22,206 bases of DNA, from assembly GCA_028456385.1 (NCBI GenBank), contig JALNQF010000565.1:1-22206 (forward strand). Reading direction: 5' to 3'. This DNA is from Ophiosphaerella korrae (lineage: Eukaryota > Ascomycota > Dothideomycetes > Pleosporales > Phaeosphaeriaceae). Positions 1 to 9,889 of the stretch are shown piece after piece (position 1 is the first letter of the stretch; each line of letters begins with the position of its first letter). The notes below the pieces were generated by a model. That model ran no database searches, was not told the origin of the DNA, and saw nothing but the letters and a program-made list of their open reading frames with translations. Made by a program: the position numbers and the translations under genes.

Positions 1-130
1 GTTTGCAATGTTAGTAAGTTGCAAACTTACTAACATTAGTGCGAAAATAAGAGATATAAGGGATAACTCCCTTACACTAACTAAGGCTCCCTTAGAGCTT
101 AACTTAGCTAACTCTACTACAACTCTACTA
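1..130. other. Unassigned left-edge sequence, possible LTR-like fragment
   Basis: No protein family is recognisable here. It contains a near-perfect palindrome (7-37), a short hairpin (57-72, AAGGGA/TCCCTT arms) and a pyrimidine-rich stretch. Readable homology to the minus-strand transposase stops near position 131, so a junction between two elements probably lies there. TGTTA at 9 resembles an LTR start, but no matching end or 5-bp duplication could be found, so this is not called as an LTR. Confidence 0.3.
7..37. repeat. Perfect palindrome, 14-bp arms and 3-nt loop
   Basis: AATGTTAGTAAGTT (7-20) is followed by GCA and then by its exact reverse complement AACTTACTAACATT (24-37). The inner part begins TGTTA and ends TAACA, which are the same terminal pentamers that bound the LTRs in this window. 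It could be a hairpin within a transposon end or the remnant of two abutting element ends. It retains TG and CA steps that are rare elsewhere in the window. Confidence 0.9.
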
Positions 131-427
131 TATAATAACTTTTATAGACTTAATTACTCTTATTTAAAAGCTAGTTTTATTAAAGTTATAGACGTTCTTA
201 TCTACTACTTTATACTAGGCTTTAGTTTCTTTTATAAGCTTAAACTACTTACTAATAACTTTAAGATCTTTTTAGAGTATTTTCTAGTAATCTTTTACTT
301 AATTAAATACTATTTTTAGCTTAGCTAAATATACTATAAAGCGTATAGGCTAGTTCTTACCTATAAGTATTTTACTCTATATAGTAAGTAGTTTATTAGC
401 TATATTAGCTACTTTATAGAGCTAGGG
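131..427 (-). pseudogene. Fot1/pogo-type DNA transposase fragment, RIP-degraded
   Basis: Read on the minus strand from 427 downwards, the translation resembles the middle of a Fot1/pogo (Tc1/mariner superfamily) transposase. Such enzymes cut and paste their own element through a DDD/DDE nuclease. The order fits the family: a CENP-B-type helix-turn-helix tail with a GKN..RF core, then an F..L...TK..Y segment, then NFNKTSFQ.RVIKSIKVI at 167-187 and below. The last matches the family motif NFDETGFQMGVI, in which the first catalytic Asp sits; here its codon has become AAT (179-181) and Glu has become AAA. Several in-frame TAG/TAA codons fall where Gln or Trp is expected. The match ends near 131. 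At 427 it is cut by the LTR of element A, so the N-terminal part should lie beyond that element, outside the window. Assignment is by eye; family fairly sure, boundaries approximate. Confidence 0.7.
423..427. other. Presumed left target site duplication of element A (TAGGG)
   Basis: These five bases abut the TGTTA start of the first LTR. The two complete elements in the window both make 5-bp duplications, so these bases should recur after the 3' LTR of element A. That partner is outside the window, so the call is an inference. Confidence 0.4.
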
Positions 428-893
428 TGTTACAACAGTAATAAGGGAATTACGAATAGAACTAATTAGTCCTATAATAGAAGAATCGGAACCGTATAAT
501 ATAGAGATTCCGGAACTTAATTAGGAGGCTGTACATAATTAGGATACGTAAGGTAATCTATAATCTATTAGGCTTAGCAGATATAGATTATAGATTAAGG
601 TAATCTGTAATCTATTAATCTTAGTATACGTAGATTATAGATCAATAACAATCTATAAGAACAGTATATTTGTAATCTACAGATTACCTTAAGTATATAG
701 TAGTAGTAATACGCATTATTAGGATAGTATTAGTAATTCAATTATTAACTACAAGCGACAATACTTTAATAGTTGCAAAACATTATCTATTGTTTACAGC
801 CTATTATAGATTACAACACGAACTTTTAATATTAACTTCTAATCTACCTACACCTAATAGGTTTCTCGAGTCGACACAAGAAGCCCTATTACA
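428..893 (+). repeat. 5' LTR of element A (466 bp)
   Basis: It starts TGTTACAACA and ends CCTATTACA. It is a diverged relative of the four other LTRs of this family: it shares the ATAGAACTAATTA block, the TTAATTAGGAGGCT block, the cluster of TAATCTATAATCTA motifs in both orientations, and the final AATCTACC...CCTA block. It is longer than its relatives (422-427 bp) and keeps more CpG and CA steps near its 3' end (about 840-900). Only this one LTR of element A is visible; its partner should lie to the right of the window. Confidence 0.85.
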
Positions 894-955
894 CCTTACC
901 GATTAAGATATTAGAAGAAGCAAAGCGTAAGTAGTATACAGTCTAAGCTAATATA
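894..955 (+). other. Untranslated leader of element A
   Basis: This stretch lies between the end of the LTR and the inferred gag start, and matches the leaders of B-E and C-D (GAAGCAAAGCGTAAGTA core). The primer-binding site should lie here, but the TTAGTTATT block seen in the related copies is rearranged in this copy, so no exact site is called. Confidence 0.5.
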
Positions 956-1584
956 ATAGTAGAAAGTTTAACTAAATAAGTAGTAAAAGCACCCCTAAGT
1001 AGCTATAAGTTAGATAATATAGTATAGAAAGCAGTCTAAAACTATATAAACAATTTAATTTCTAAAAAAGAAGATATAAAGATAGTAATTAACGTATTAG
1101 AAACTTAGAATAAGGAATTGCAAGACTACGCGAATTAAAATAAAGCCTAGATTAAAGCTATTATTAAAGGATAGAACTAAATAGAACTAATTACTTAACG
1201 ATTAGAAATAAGTGCGACAAAGAAACTACTAAAGATACTAGTACTTAAGAAATTTAATAGAATAAAGAAAAACCTAAAACCTTTTATAGTATTAGTACAA
1301 CTATAGATAGACGTATAAGTACTATACTTTAATATAGAAGAGAAGAAGGTAATATATATTAGGATATACTTTAAAGGAAATATAATAAGATAGTTTAAAC
1401 CCTACTAGATAGACTATATAATACACACTCTAATAATATAAAAAGATAAAACTAAAGCTATCTTTAGAAGTTATAAATACTTTACTAAACAAATAAGAGT
1501 AGTATTTAGAGATATAGACGTTACTTAACAAGCTAAAAAGAGACTTAAAAAGCTTATATAGAATAAAAGCGTTCCTAAATATAT
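956..1584 (+). pseudogene. Gag 5' part of element A, interrupted by element F
   Basis: This is the N-terminal part of a Ty3/Gypsy Gag, the structural protein that forms virus-like particles. The inferred start is ATA at 956, read as a mutated ATG, in an ATAGTAGAAAG context conserved in all three family members. The frame can be followed through a basic helical region, then F.R.K..LKPF near 1250-1285, then the block KTKAIF.SYKYFTKQIRVVFRDID at about 1446-1520, which is the usual Gag core of this group. Stops are TAA/TAG at expected Gln and Trp sites. Similarity to the C-D copy stops at about 1584 in the PKYI segment, where element F begins. The remainder of gag and all of pol should follow element F outside the window. 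Confidence 0.8.
1580..1584. other. Presumed left target site duplication of element F (TATAT)
   Basis: These bases precede TATTATAGG, the likely mutated TGTTATAGG start of element F. In the intact relative the same place reads TACATATTATAATTT, so A continues naturally through TATAT. The second copy should follow F's 3' LTR, which lies outside the window. Confidence 0.4.
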
Positions 1585-1842
1585 TATTATAGGTACTTTT
1601 CTCCCTACCTAAAACCTCTCTTTAAACCTCTTCTTTTAAACCTCCCTTTAAGCTCCTTAGGCACTCCTAAGATTACCTTTAGAGCTACTTAAGATTACGT
1701 ACGCTCCTTAGATATATAAACACCTTTATAAGCCTATAAATCCTTTAAGGATTTGTCTTACTTTATTAATATACCTATTATTCTATTATATCTAACTCCT
1801 ACTAAATACTCTTTATAATTTAAATCCTTCTTACTCTAACTA
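1585..1842 (+). repeat. Probable 5' LTR of element F (3' limit approximate)
   Basis: At 1585 the gag similarity of element A ends and unrelated, pyrimidine-rich sequence begins with TATTATAGG. That is the same mutated terminus seen at the start of the LTR at 3905. The block carries a TATA-like TATATAAA at 1713-1720 and ends shortly before a primer-binding-site-like sequence at 1848. No second copy is in the window, so the LTR cannot be confirmed by pairing and its 3' limit is uncertain by several bases. Confidence 0.55.
1713..1720 (+). promoter_or_regulatory. TATA-like box in the LTR of element F
   Basis: TATATAAA lies about 128 bp into the LTR, a plausible place for the U3 promoter. RIP creates TA-rich strings from CA and TG, so this could be a by-product of mutation rather than an original TATA box. 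Confidence 0.25.
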
Positions 1843-1847
1843 AAAAG

Positions 1848-1861
1848 TAGTTATTAGATTA
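1848..1861 (+). other. Possible primer-binding site of element F
   Basis: TAGTTATTAGATTA, read back through RIP, would be TGGTTATCAGATTA. Primer-binding sites start TGG because they pair with the CCA end of a tRNA. Its place just after the presumed LTR end fits. The tRNA cannot be assigned. Confidence 0.4.
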
Positions 1862-1984
1862 AATTTATTATAGCTAATTAAAGAGTTATACGTAGTAGCT
1901 AGTTAGCTTAGTAAAGCCTCTCTAAGACTAACCTACTATCTTCCTAAAATATAGAGGCTAGTAACGTAGTTATAAATAGCTTAT
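1862..1984 (+). other. Leader of element F
   Basis: This is the sequence between the presumed primer-binding site and the part readable as Gag. Nothing further is recognised, and the true start codon of gag cannot be fixed because ATG has probably become ATA. Confidence 0.3.
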
Positions 1985-3292
1985 TATCTAATAAGCCCTC
2001 GCCGCTCTAGAGGAACGCCCTAGGGTAAGCAATAGACTCTATACCCCTTCTAAAGAGAATAGAGAGTAATACTACTTTCTTAGAAAGAGCTTTATTAGAG
2101 CTAATAAAAGAAACTCTATAGTAGTTTATTTAAAAATTAATAAACGCTTTATTTAAAGTATAAAGTAATAGTTCTCTACCTAAAGTAATTATAAAGTTAG
2201 AGGACTAAGTTAATATAGTATTATATATACTACTAGGTACTAGTAGTAGTAGAACTACTATAAGCTACCCTAGGGTAGCCTATAATAATATAAGTAAACT
2301 TATAGGTATACTTAATAAAGTACTACTAAGACCTAAGTTAGGCTTTAAAAAGTAATAACCTACGCTATAATAGGTATAAACCTAGGCTAGAAATATAGAA
2401 ACTACTTTTAGATTAGTTTAAGCTCTAGAAGATACTAATACAAGACTCTATTAGGTATTAAATATAATCTAATATAATATCTATTATAAACTACTATAAT
2501 AGAAGATTAATAATAAAGTTATTTAGACCTAGGATAGATTAAAGGTAGAATAGCGCTAGCTAGTCTAGGACCTAGTATTAACAAAGTTTTAAAACTACTC
2601 TAAGTTCTAGAACTATTAATAGTGTAGTAGTAATAGCGTTAATTTCTTCTTACTATATCTACGTAAGAAAGAAGCTATCCTCTCTAATATATTTATTAAG
2701 CTTAATAATAACAATAAACTAAAGATCTTATATATCTAGTTAAAGATACCTAAAGTATATTAAACTAAGCTCTAACGTAATAGAAGTTTAAATAACGTTA
2801 GCTCCTAAGAGGACTTTAAAAGGGTACTTTAAAATATAGAAATAGTAGTTACTATAACTAGACTAAAAGTAGTCTATAATATAAGTAAAGATAGATCTAC
2901 TTAATTCTAATTAAATCCTTATAAGGAAAAACGTCTAGTACTTACCTAAGAGTATAAAGTACTTAATAAAAGACAAGATTAGTAGAAGTCTTAACCTTTA
3001 CCTAGGAGCGAACTAATAAAGGACTAGTAGTAGCCTAGTTCTCTAGCTAAAAAGCTAGAAGAAGAAAGGGTTAGTAACTAGAAAAGATACTAAAAGCCTT
3101 ACTAGAAGAATAAAGATTTTAAATTAGAGAAACCTTAATTTAAAAATAAAAACCTAAAGTTAGGAAAAAAGAAGCCCTAGTTGCTAACCTTTTTTACTAG
3201 TAATTAGGGTAAGAAATAAAAAGGAAATATTTAAAGATTATAGTTAATATAGTTATACTTACTTTTAAGAGAACCTTAGTAGTATTCTAGGC
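1985..3292 (+). pseudogene. Gag and start of pol of element F, interrupted by element B-E
   Basis: This is the left part of a second, different chromovirus. It encodes what should be Gag: a Ser/Pro-rich start, a segment rich in Glu, Leu and Gln (about 2060-2215), and a Lys/Pro-rich basic tail (about 3040-3230). I do not recognise a CCHC zinc knuckle in it, and its frame relative to pol is not resolved. The assignment rests mainly on position, lying between an LTR-like start and a clear pol. The last part (about 3229-3292) runs in frame with the aspartic protease at 17411 once element B-E is skipped: the VVF codons end here, and the ALYNLGIE codons (ancestral D-S-G-A) follow on the far side. 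Many TAA/TAG codons show heavy RIP. Confidence 0.6.
3288..3292. other. Left target site duplication of element B-E (TAGGC)
   Basis: TAGGC immediately before the LTR at 3293 is repeated exactly at 17406-17410, immediately after the LTR ending at 17405. Removing the element and one copy restores a continuous pol reading frame of element F. Confidence 0.9.
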
Positions 3293-3790
3293 TATTATAG
3301 ATATAATAGAAGGAATCGAGATAGAACTAATTGATCTTAACTTAGGTACTAACAAAGTATAAGATAAGTAGGGTAACAATCTTAATTAGGAGGCTATATA
3401 TAACTAGGACACCTAGAGTAATCTATAATCTATAGACTCTTAGTACTTATAGATTATAGATTAAAGTAATCTATAATCTACTAGTCTTAGTAACTATAGA
3501 TTATAGACTCTTAGTACTTATAGATTATAGATTAAAGTAATCTATAATCTACTAGTCTTAGTAACTATAGATTATAGACTATATTAAGTATATAGTTAGT
3601 AAGATACGTATTATTAGGATAGTATTAGTAATTTAATCCTTTAACTATAGAACGCTAATACAAGATAGTTATAAAATATCTTCTATTATTTATAGTTATT
3701 ATAGATTACTATATAGACTTTTACTATTAACTCTTAATCTACTAACTCTTAATATAGGTCTCTATAGTTAATAATAGGAGGCCTATTATA
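3293..3790 (+). repeat. 5' LTR of element B-E (498 bp)
   Basis: It starts TATTATAG (mutated TGTTATAG) and ends GGCCTATTATA. It matches the LTR at 16979-17405 throughout, except that it carries an extra 71 bp tandem copy. Both share a GACTCTTAGTAC block not present in the C and D LTRs, which pairs these two as the ends of one element. Confidence 0.9.
3435..3576 (+). repeat. 71-bp tandem duplication inside the B-E 5' LTR
   Basis: Two adjacent 71-bp units (3435-3505 and 3506-3576) begin GACTCTTAGTACTTATAGAT. They appear identical. The 3' LTR has one unit only. Each unit contains the TAATCTATAATCTA motif and its inverted form. Confidence 0.92.
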
Positions 3791-3904
3791 CTTTACTAAT
3801 TTAGTTATTATAAGAAGTAAAGCGTAAGTAACGTATAGTCTAGCTAACACGATAGTAGAAAGTTTAACTAAATAAGTAGCGAAAGCACTTATAAGTAGCT
3901 ATAA
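3791..3904 (+). pseudogene. Leader and first codons of gag of element B-E
   Basis: This 114-bp piece of the B-E internal region was cut off by insertion of C-D. It holds the leader (TTTAGTTATTATAAGAAG, matching C-D's primer-binding region) and the inferred gag start at 3852 (ATAGTAGAAAG, ATA for ATG). It ends AGCTATAA, and gag continues in frame at 10925 with GTTAGACAATAC. Element A has the uninterrupted version, AGCTATAAGTTAGATAAT, which shows the empty site. Confidence 0.85.
3900..3904. other. Left target site duplication of element C-D (TATAA)
   Basis: TATAA directly before the LTR at 3905 is repeated at 10920-10924 directly after the LTR ending at 10919. Element A shows a single TATAA at the homologous place, confirming the duplication. 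Confidence 0.9.
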
Positions 3905-4326
3905 TATTATAGGTGTAATAGAAGGAATCGAGATAGAACTAATTAATCCTAACTTAGGTACTAACAAAGTATAAGATAAGTAGAGTAATAACTTTAATTA
4001 GGAAACTATATATAACTAGGATACCTAAGGTAATCTATAATCTATAAGGTTTTAGTAAATATAGATTAAAGTAATCTACAATCTATTAATCTTAGTAAAT
4101 ATAGATTATAGATTATAGCAAGTATATAGTTAGTAATAATACGTATTATTAAGATAGTATTAGTAATTTAATTCTTTAACTATAGAACGCTAATATAAGA
4201 TAGTTGCGAAATATCTTCTATTATTTATAGTTATTATAGATTATAACCTAAGCTTTTACTATTAACTCTTAATCTACTAATACTCTTTAGGCACTAGGAA
4301 GTTAACTCTAGTAACACCTAATAACA
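3905..4326 (+). repeat. 5' LTR of element C-D (422 bp)
   Basis: It starts TATTATAGG (TGTT mutated to TATT) and ends CCTAATAACA. It has the same length as the LTR at 10498-10919, and the differences I see are C/T or G/A, for example GGAATCGAG here against GGAATTAAG there. It contains several copies of the TAATCTATAATCTA motif in direct and inverted orientation. Confidence 0.93.
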
Positions 4327-4387
4327 CCTTGCTAATTTAGTTATTGCGAGAAGTAAAGCGTAAGTAGCGCACAGTCTAGCTAACACG
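4327..4387 (+). other. Leader of element C-D with possible primer-binding site
   Basis: The leader reads CCTTGCTAATTTAGTTATTG from 4327. TAGTTATTGCGAG at 4338, ancestral TGGTTATTGCGAG, begins with the TGG expected of a tRNA-primed site and lies 11 bp after the LTR. The tRNA is not identified, and self-priming as in Tf1-like elements is not excluded. Confidence 0.45.
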
Positions 4388-7300
4388 ATAGTAGAAAGTT
4401 TAACTAAAATAAGTAAAGCCCCTAAGAGTAGCTATAAGTCTAATAGTACTATATAGGAAACGATTAAGGACTAAATTAATAACTTAATCTTAGATAAAGA
4501 AGATATAAAAATAGTAATTAATGTATTAGAAATATAGAATAAAGAGCTTTAAGATTACGCGAAATAGAATAAAGTATAGATTAAGGCTATTATTAAAGGA
4601 TAGAACTAAATAGAAATAATTATATAATAACTAGAGATAAGTATAATAAAAAAACTACTAAAGATACTTGTCTTTAAGAAGTTTAATAGAATAAAGGAGA
4701 AACTAAAACCTTTTATAGCCTTAGCGCAACTCTAGATAGATATATAAGTACTATACTTTAATATAGAAGAAAAGAAGGTAATATATATTAGATTATACCT
4801 TAAAGAAGACGTAATAAGATAGTATAAACCTTACTAGACTAACTATACAATATACTCTCTAATAACCTAGAAGGACAAAACTAAAGCTATCTTTAGAAGT
4901 TATAAATACTTTACTAAATAAATAAGAGTAGTATTTAGAGATATAGATATTACCTAATAAGCTAAAGAGAGACTTAAAAGACTTATATAGAGTAAGAGTA
5001 TTCTAAAATATATATTATAATTTAAATAACTATTATAGAATATAGAATAGAATAAATTAGCCTTAATATTACAATTTAAGTAAAGACTAAACTCTAAGAT
5101 CTAATATAAAATAATCTATATAGAAAAACTATAAAAACTAGAAGCCCTAAAGTAATAGGTAATATAGATTAATAATAATTTTTAAGAATAAAAGAAGAAC
5201 AAGTATAGAGCTTATACTTAGAACTATAATAAGAGAGACCCTATAATCCTTAACGTAAATAAAGATAGAAAGAAAAAGAAGAATAAAGACTTTACGTACT
5301 TTAACTATAGTAAACTAGGCTACTACGCGAAAGATTACTAATTAAGAAAGAAGAAGGATATAGTATATTATAAATATAGGAAACTAGGATACTTTATAAA
5401 GGACTACAAAAGTAAGGACTTAAAGAAAGAAACTTAGTTAAAGATAACTAAAAAGAAAAAAGAAGCACTATAAGTATAAGCTAAACCTTAAGAGAAAGTA
5501 GCTAGGAGTAAAGAAGTATAATACGTAATACTCTATTAGACCTTTTATTATAACAACAACTACTATATATATTTTTTTAGTAAGTAGAGAGTAGTATAGT
5601 TCCTATAAAAATAGAGATATAGAGTAGCTATAATAAAAGAAAGAATAAAAGCTTAGCTAGAAGAAATAGCCTAAGTAATAGACTTACTAGTAGAAGATCT
5701 AGAAAGGGAAAAGCCCTTAGTACTATTAATCTAGGCTAAAAGACTAGTACTAGATAAAGAAACTACTATAGCTTCTTCTAAAAGACTATAAGAAAGTAAG
5801 AAGTAAGTTAGTATAAAAAGTATAAAGTATACCTAGCTAGATATATATAGCTATAATAGCTATATAATAATAGATATAGAAGAATAAAATAAAGAATAGA
5901 AGTTTATTTAGAAATACTTACTAGTTATAAGTATAGAGGAAGTATATAAAGACTAGAAAGAACGTAATCTTAAAGAAATAAAGTTTATACTATTTTAAGA
6001 ATAGATAAAGTAATATATAGTTATAGTAAGAAGGATACTTATATAGTAAGAATAGGAATACTTTATAAGAAAGACGTAATAGATTAATAAAGCTTATATA
6101 CTAAGAGTACTAGTAGTATACTATATTCTAACGATAAATATACCTAGTAGAGATAAGTACTAAGAAGGAGATAACAAGATAATAGATCTAAAATACCTAG
6201 CACACTTTAAAATATTATAGATATTATACCTAGACAAGAATTATACTATATATAGAAATCCTAAAGTAAATAATAATATATAGCTTATAAGGAAAAGAGG
6301 CTATAACTATATAAGAGTAATTCTAGTAGAAGATATCTAAGGATAAGAAATAATCTAAGAAGATAGATACGTAGTAGTAAGGCTAGAACCTAAAATATCT
6401 AAGAAATACGTCTAAGGAGGACTATAGTATAAATATATATATAACTAATATCTAAAATACAAAGAGTATAAACTTAAAGTAGGGCTATAGCTTTAGAAAA
6501 ATAGATAGTTTACTAAGATACTAAAGTAAGAAAAGCTAGAAAGTATAAGAGGCCTATATATTACAAAAATAAGTATATACTAAGGGAGGAAAGTATAATT
6601 AATAATTAATAGTAGAGCTATAAAGAACTTTATATTAAAGAAGTTTGTAGAAATATAAGGAATAGAGTATATAATAAAGAAATACCCTTAATAACTAAGT
6701 ATAATTAAAGGAAAACTATTCTAAGAACCTATATAGTTTAAGACAATACTTTTAATACTAAGGCTAAAAGGACTAGAAATTAAGAATATAGTTATAGATA
6801 TAACAACAATTAATAACAAATAAGATATAATATTAGGTATACTATAGTTATAGATAACTAACCTATACATTAATTAGAGAATAAGAGATATTAGTTACTC
6901 TAGAAAGGATATATTAAAAGCTAATATAAGCCTTAGTAAAGGAGAATTCCCTAAAGAATATAAGAAATAGAAAGAATAGCTTATAGAACCTAAAAGTTAC
7001 TTTCTAAAATATTAGCTATAGGATTTAGTAATAGAGCTAAAAGAAGGCAAAGACGTAAGATAGAGCCTAGTTTACTAAAAAATAGAAGAAGAATTAAAAA
7101 TTAAATAGGTATTTATCTAAAACGTAATAAAAAAGGGATAGATATAAGAATCTAAATCTAGAGTAGTACATAGACTAATATTTATAGATAAGAAAAGAAT
7201 AAATAAAAAAAGACTTTACGTAGATTTTAAGAAAACTAACGTAATTATAAACAAGAACTAATACCTATTACTATAGATAGACGTAATATAAAATAAGCTA

Positions 7301-9889
7301 TAAAGAGCAACAATCTTTATAAAGTTAGATATTTAGAATACTTACTACTAAATTAGAATTAAAGAAAGTAATAAATAGAAAATAGTATTTAGAATATAGT
7401 ATAGACTATATAAATACTTAGTTATACTATTTAGTTTAATAAACGCACTAGTAGTATTCTAAGAAAGAATTAATATAGTACTAAGAGAGTACTTAGATAT
7501 ATTTACATTTATATACCTAGACGATATCTTTATATTCTCTAAAATAGAGGAAGAATACGTATAATATATATACAAAGTACTAGAAAAGCTAGTAGAAGCT
7601 AAAATATTTCTTAAAATAAGAAAATATAAGTTCTATATAAAGGAAATAGACTTCCTAGGATTTATTATTAAACTAGGAAAAATAAAGATTAACCTAGAAA
7701 AGATTAGATTAATTAATAAATAGCTAATACTAAAGAACCTAAAAGAGGTACAATAATTTTATAGGCTAGCTAACTTCTATAGAAAGTTAATAGTAGGATA
7801 TTCTAAAGATATAGAACTAATAACAAGACTTATAAAAAAGGATACGCTGTTTAAATAGATAAAGAAATACGATAAAGTATTTAAAAAGATTAAGAAGAAG
7901 TTTATAGAAAACCTAGTTATTAGAATATATAACCTAGACCTACTAGTAATAGTAAAAATAGATATATCTAATTTAGTCTATAGAATAGTACTAATATAAG
8001 AGGACTTAGAGACTAAAAAAGAATACTTAATTAAATACTTCTCTAAGAAGATAAAAATAGTAGAACTTAACTACCTAATCTATAATAAAGAGATACTAGT
8101 AATCTATAAAGTATTTAAATAATAGAGAGTATACCTATAAAGAGTAAAGTACTAAATAAAGGTTTATATAGACTATAAAAATCTTATAAGATTTATAATA
8201 AATAAAGAATTATTATAATAATATATAAGATAGTAAGAATACCTATTAATATTTAATATAGAAATTATATATACAAAAGAGAAAGATAATTAGTTTATAG
8301 ATACCCTTAGTAAAAGACTAAACTTATAAGAAGAAGTAAACGCTACTAGTATAGTTCTAGTTAAGAACAAAGAAGGATACCTAGTTCTAAATATACTTAA
8401 AATAGCTGTAACGCTTAAAAAGATAAGTAATAAGCTAGACAAATAGATTTAAAAAGTAATAAAGGAAGTAACTAAAGAAATAGAGAAGCTAGAAATCTAA
8501 GAAGGATTTATATAAGCCTATAGAAGAATATATATTCTAAGGAAGATTTAGAGAGAATTTATATAATAATTCTATAAATTACTAGTATATAGTTACTAAG
8601 GAATAGATAAGATATTAGATAGACTACTAAGAGACTACTATATTCTAAAAGTAAGATAACTAGTAATAGAAGTACTATAAAACTATATAGAATACTAGAG
8701 AAATAAATATAGTAGATATATACTATATAAGATACTATAACTAGTAGAAGTACTAGAATAACTATAAAGAGTTATTACAATAGACTTTATTATAAAGTTA
8801 CTTAAGTCTAAAGACTTAATATTAGGAGTTAAGTATAATAGAATCTTAATAATAGTAGATAAACTTATAAAGTACTTATACTTTAAGCTATATAAAGAAA
8901 AAAGTAGGATAGAAGTTACTATATATTAGGTTCTAGGAACTATAATTAGTTAATATAGACTACTAGACAAGATTATTATAGATAGAGATATACGATTTAT
9001 ATTAAAACTATAGGGAATAATAATAGCGTAATTAGGAATATAATACGTAATATCTACAGTATATTATCTATAGATAGATAGATAGTTAGAATAAATAAAT
9101 TAGATAGTAGAATAGTACTTAAAATGCTACTTTAACTACAACTAGAATAATTAAGTATAGTTACTACCTATAGTATAGTTAGTATATAATAGTGCAAAGA
9201 ATATAGTAATAAGAATATTACCTTTCTTTGTAAATTATAGATTTAAACCTAATATATACTAAATACTAAGAAATTAGATATCTTAGTCTCTAAGAGGAGA
9301 AAACTTTACTAATAGACTTAAAGATATATATAATTAACTAAGACAAGATATAGAGTTCTTATATAATTAAATAGTAAAGTACTATAATAAGAAGTATAAA
9401 AAGGGACTCTAATTTAGAAAAAGAGAAAAAGTATAGTTAGTATAAAAAAATATTAAGAGTAAACAACTAAGTTTAAAATTAGACTACGTTAAGATAAGAC
9501 TATATAAAGTAGAGAAAGAAGTAATACTAGTTATATTTAAGCTAAAACTACTAAATAAGATAAAGATATACCTAATATTCTATATAGCCTTACTAGAATA
9601 AGTACTATAAAATATAGAACTACTAGTATATAAAGTAGATACGTATAGAGAATAAGAAGAATAGGAAATTAAAGAAATCTTATAATACTAGTTCTATAAT
9701 AGAAGAAACTACTACTTAGTAGAATAGATAGGTATAGATAAAAAAGGACAACTATAGGAAAAAATATAGGAACTAGAGGATAATCTTAATTACTCTAAGA
9801 AATTAGAGGACTTCTAAAATTAAAACCCTCTAGAACGCCTAGTAGTAAACTAAGAGAACTAATATTACTACTACTAGATAGAGGGGTAA
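4388..9889 (+). pseudogene. Gag-Pol polyprotein of element C-D, RIP-inactivated
   Basis: The single frame (about 1834 codons) should give Gag plus the enzymes that copy the element RNA into DNA and insert it. The inferred start is ATA at 4388 (ancestral ATG, followed by VESLTK). In order: Gag core with KTKAIF.SYKYFTK (about 4871-4925); two CCHC zinc knuckles at 5297-5338 and 5366-5407, with every Cys and His mutated to Tyr; aspartic protease DSGA at 6608-6619, now NSRA; reverse transcriptase with intact YLDD at 7514-7525; RNase H (about 7930-8320); integrase catalytic residues at 8783-8785, 8981-8983 and 9089-9091, with exactly 35 residues between the last two; and a chromodomain (about 9653-9808), with W.I.EIL, NRRNYYLVEWIG and W.L.DNL when TAG is read as Trp. 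In-frame TAA/TAG codons abound at Gln and Trp sites, so the gene is dead. The chromodomain in chromoviruses is known to bind histone marks and guide integration. Confidence 0.9.

Noticed and set aside
8..319. Plus-strand open frame of 103 codons with an ATG
   Set aside because: It lies opposite the minus-strand transposase match, crosses the apparent junction near 131, has no recognisable domain, and its Leu/Phe/Tyr-rich composition is what the complement of RIPped DNA gives.
567..690. Repeated short motifs as a CRISPR array
   Set aside because: The repeats occur in both orientations with irregular spacing inside LTRs, and the genome is fungal in character.
865..875. CTCGAGTCGAC, overlapping XhoI and SalI sites that could suggest a cloning vector junction
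   Set aside because: The surrounding sequence is continuous LTR with family similarity on both sides, and no vector-like sequence is adjacent.
4007..4015. TATATATAA in the C LTR as a TATA box
   Set aside because: The homologous place in LTR A reads CTGTACATAATTAGG, so the TA string is most simply produced by RIP.
4388..9889. Possible use of a genetic code in which TAA/TAG encode Gln
   Set aside because: The stops also replace Trp at TGG sites, and Cys, His and Asp are lost at catalytic and zinc-binding positions. Mutation explains this and a recoded genome does not.
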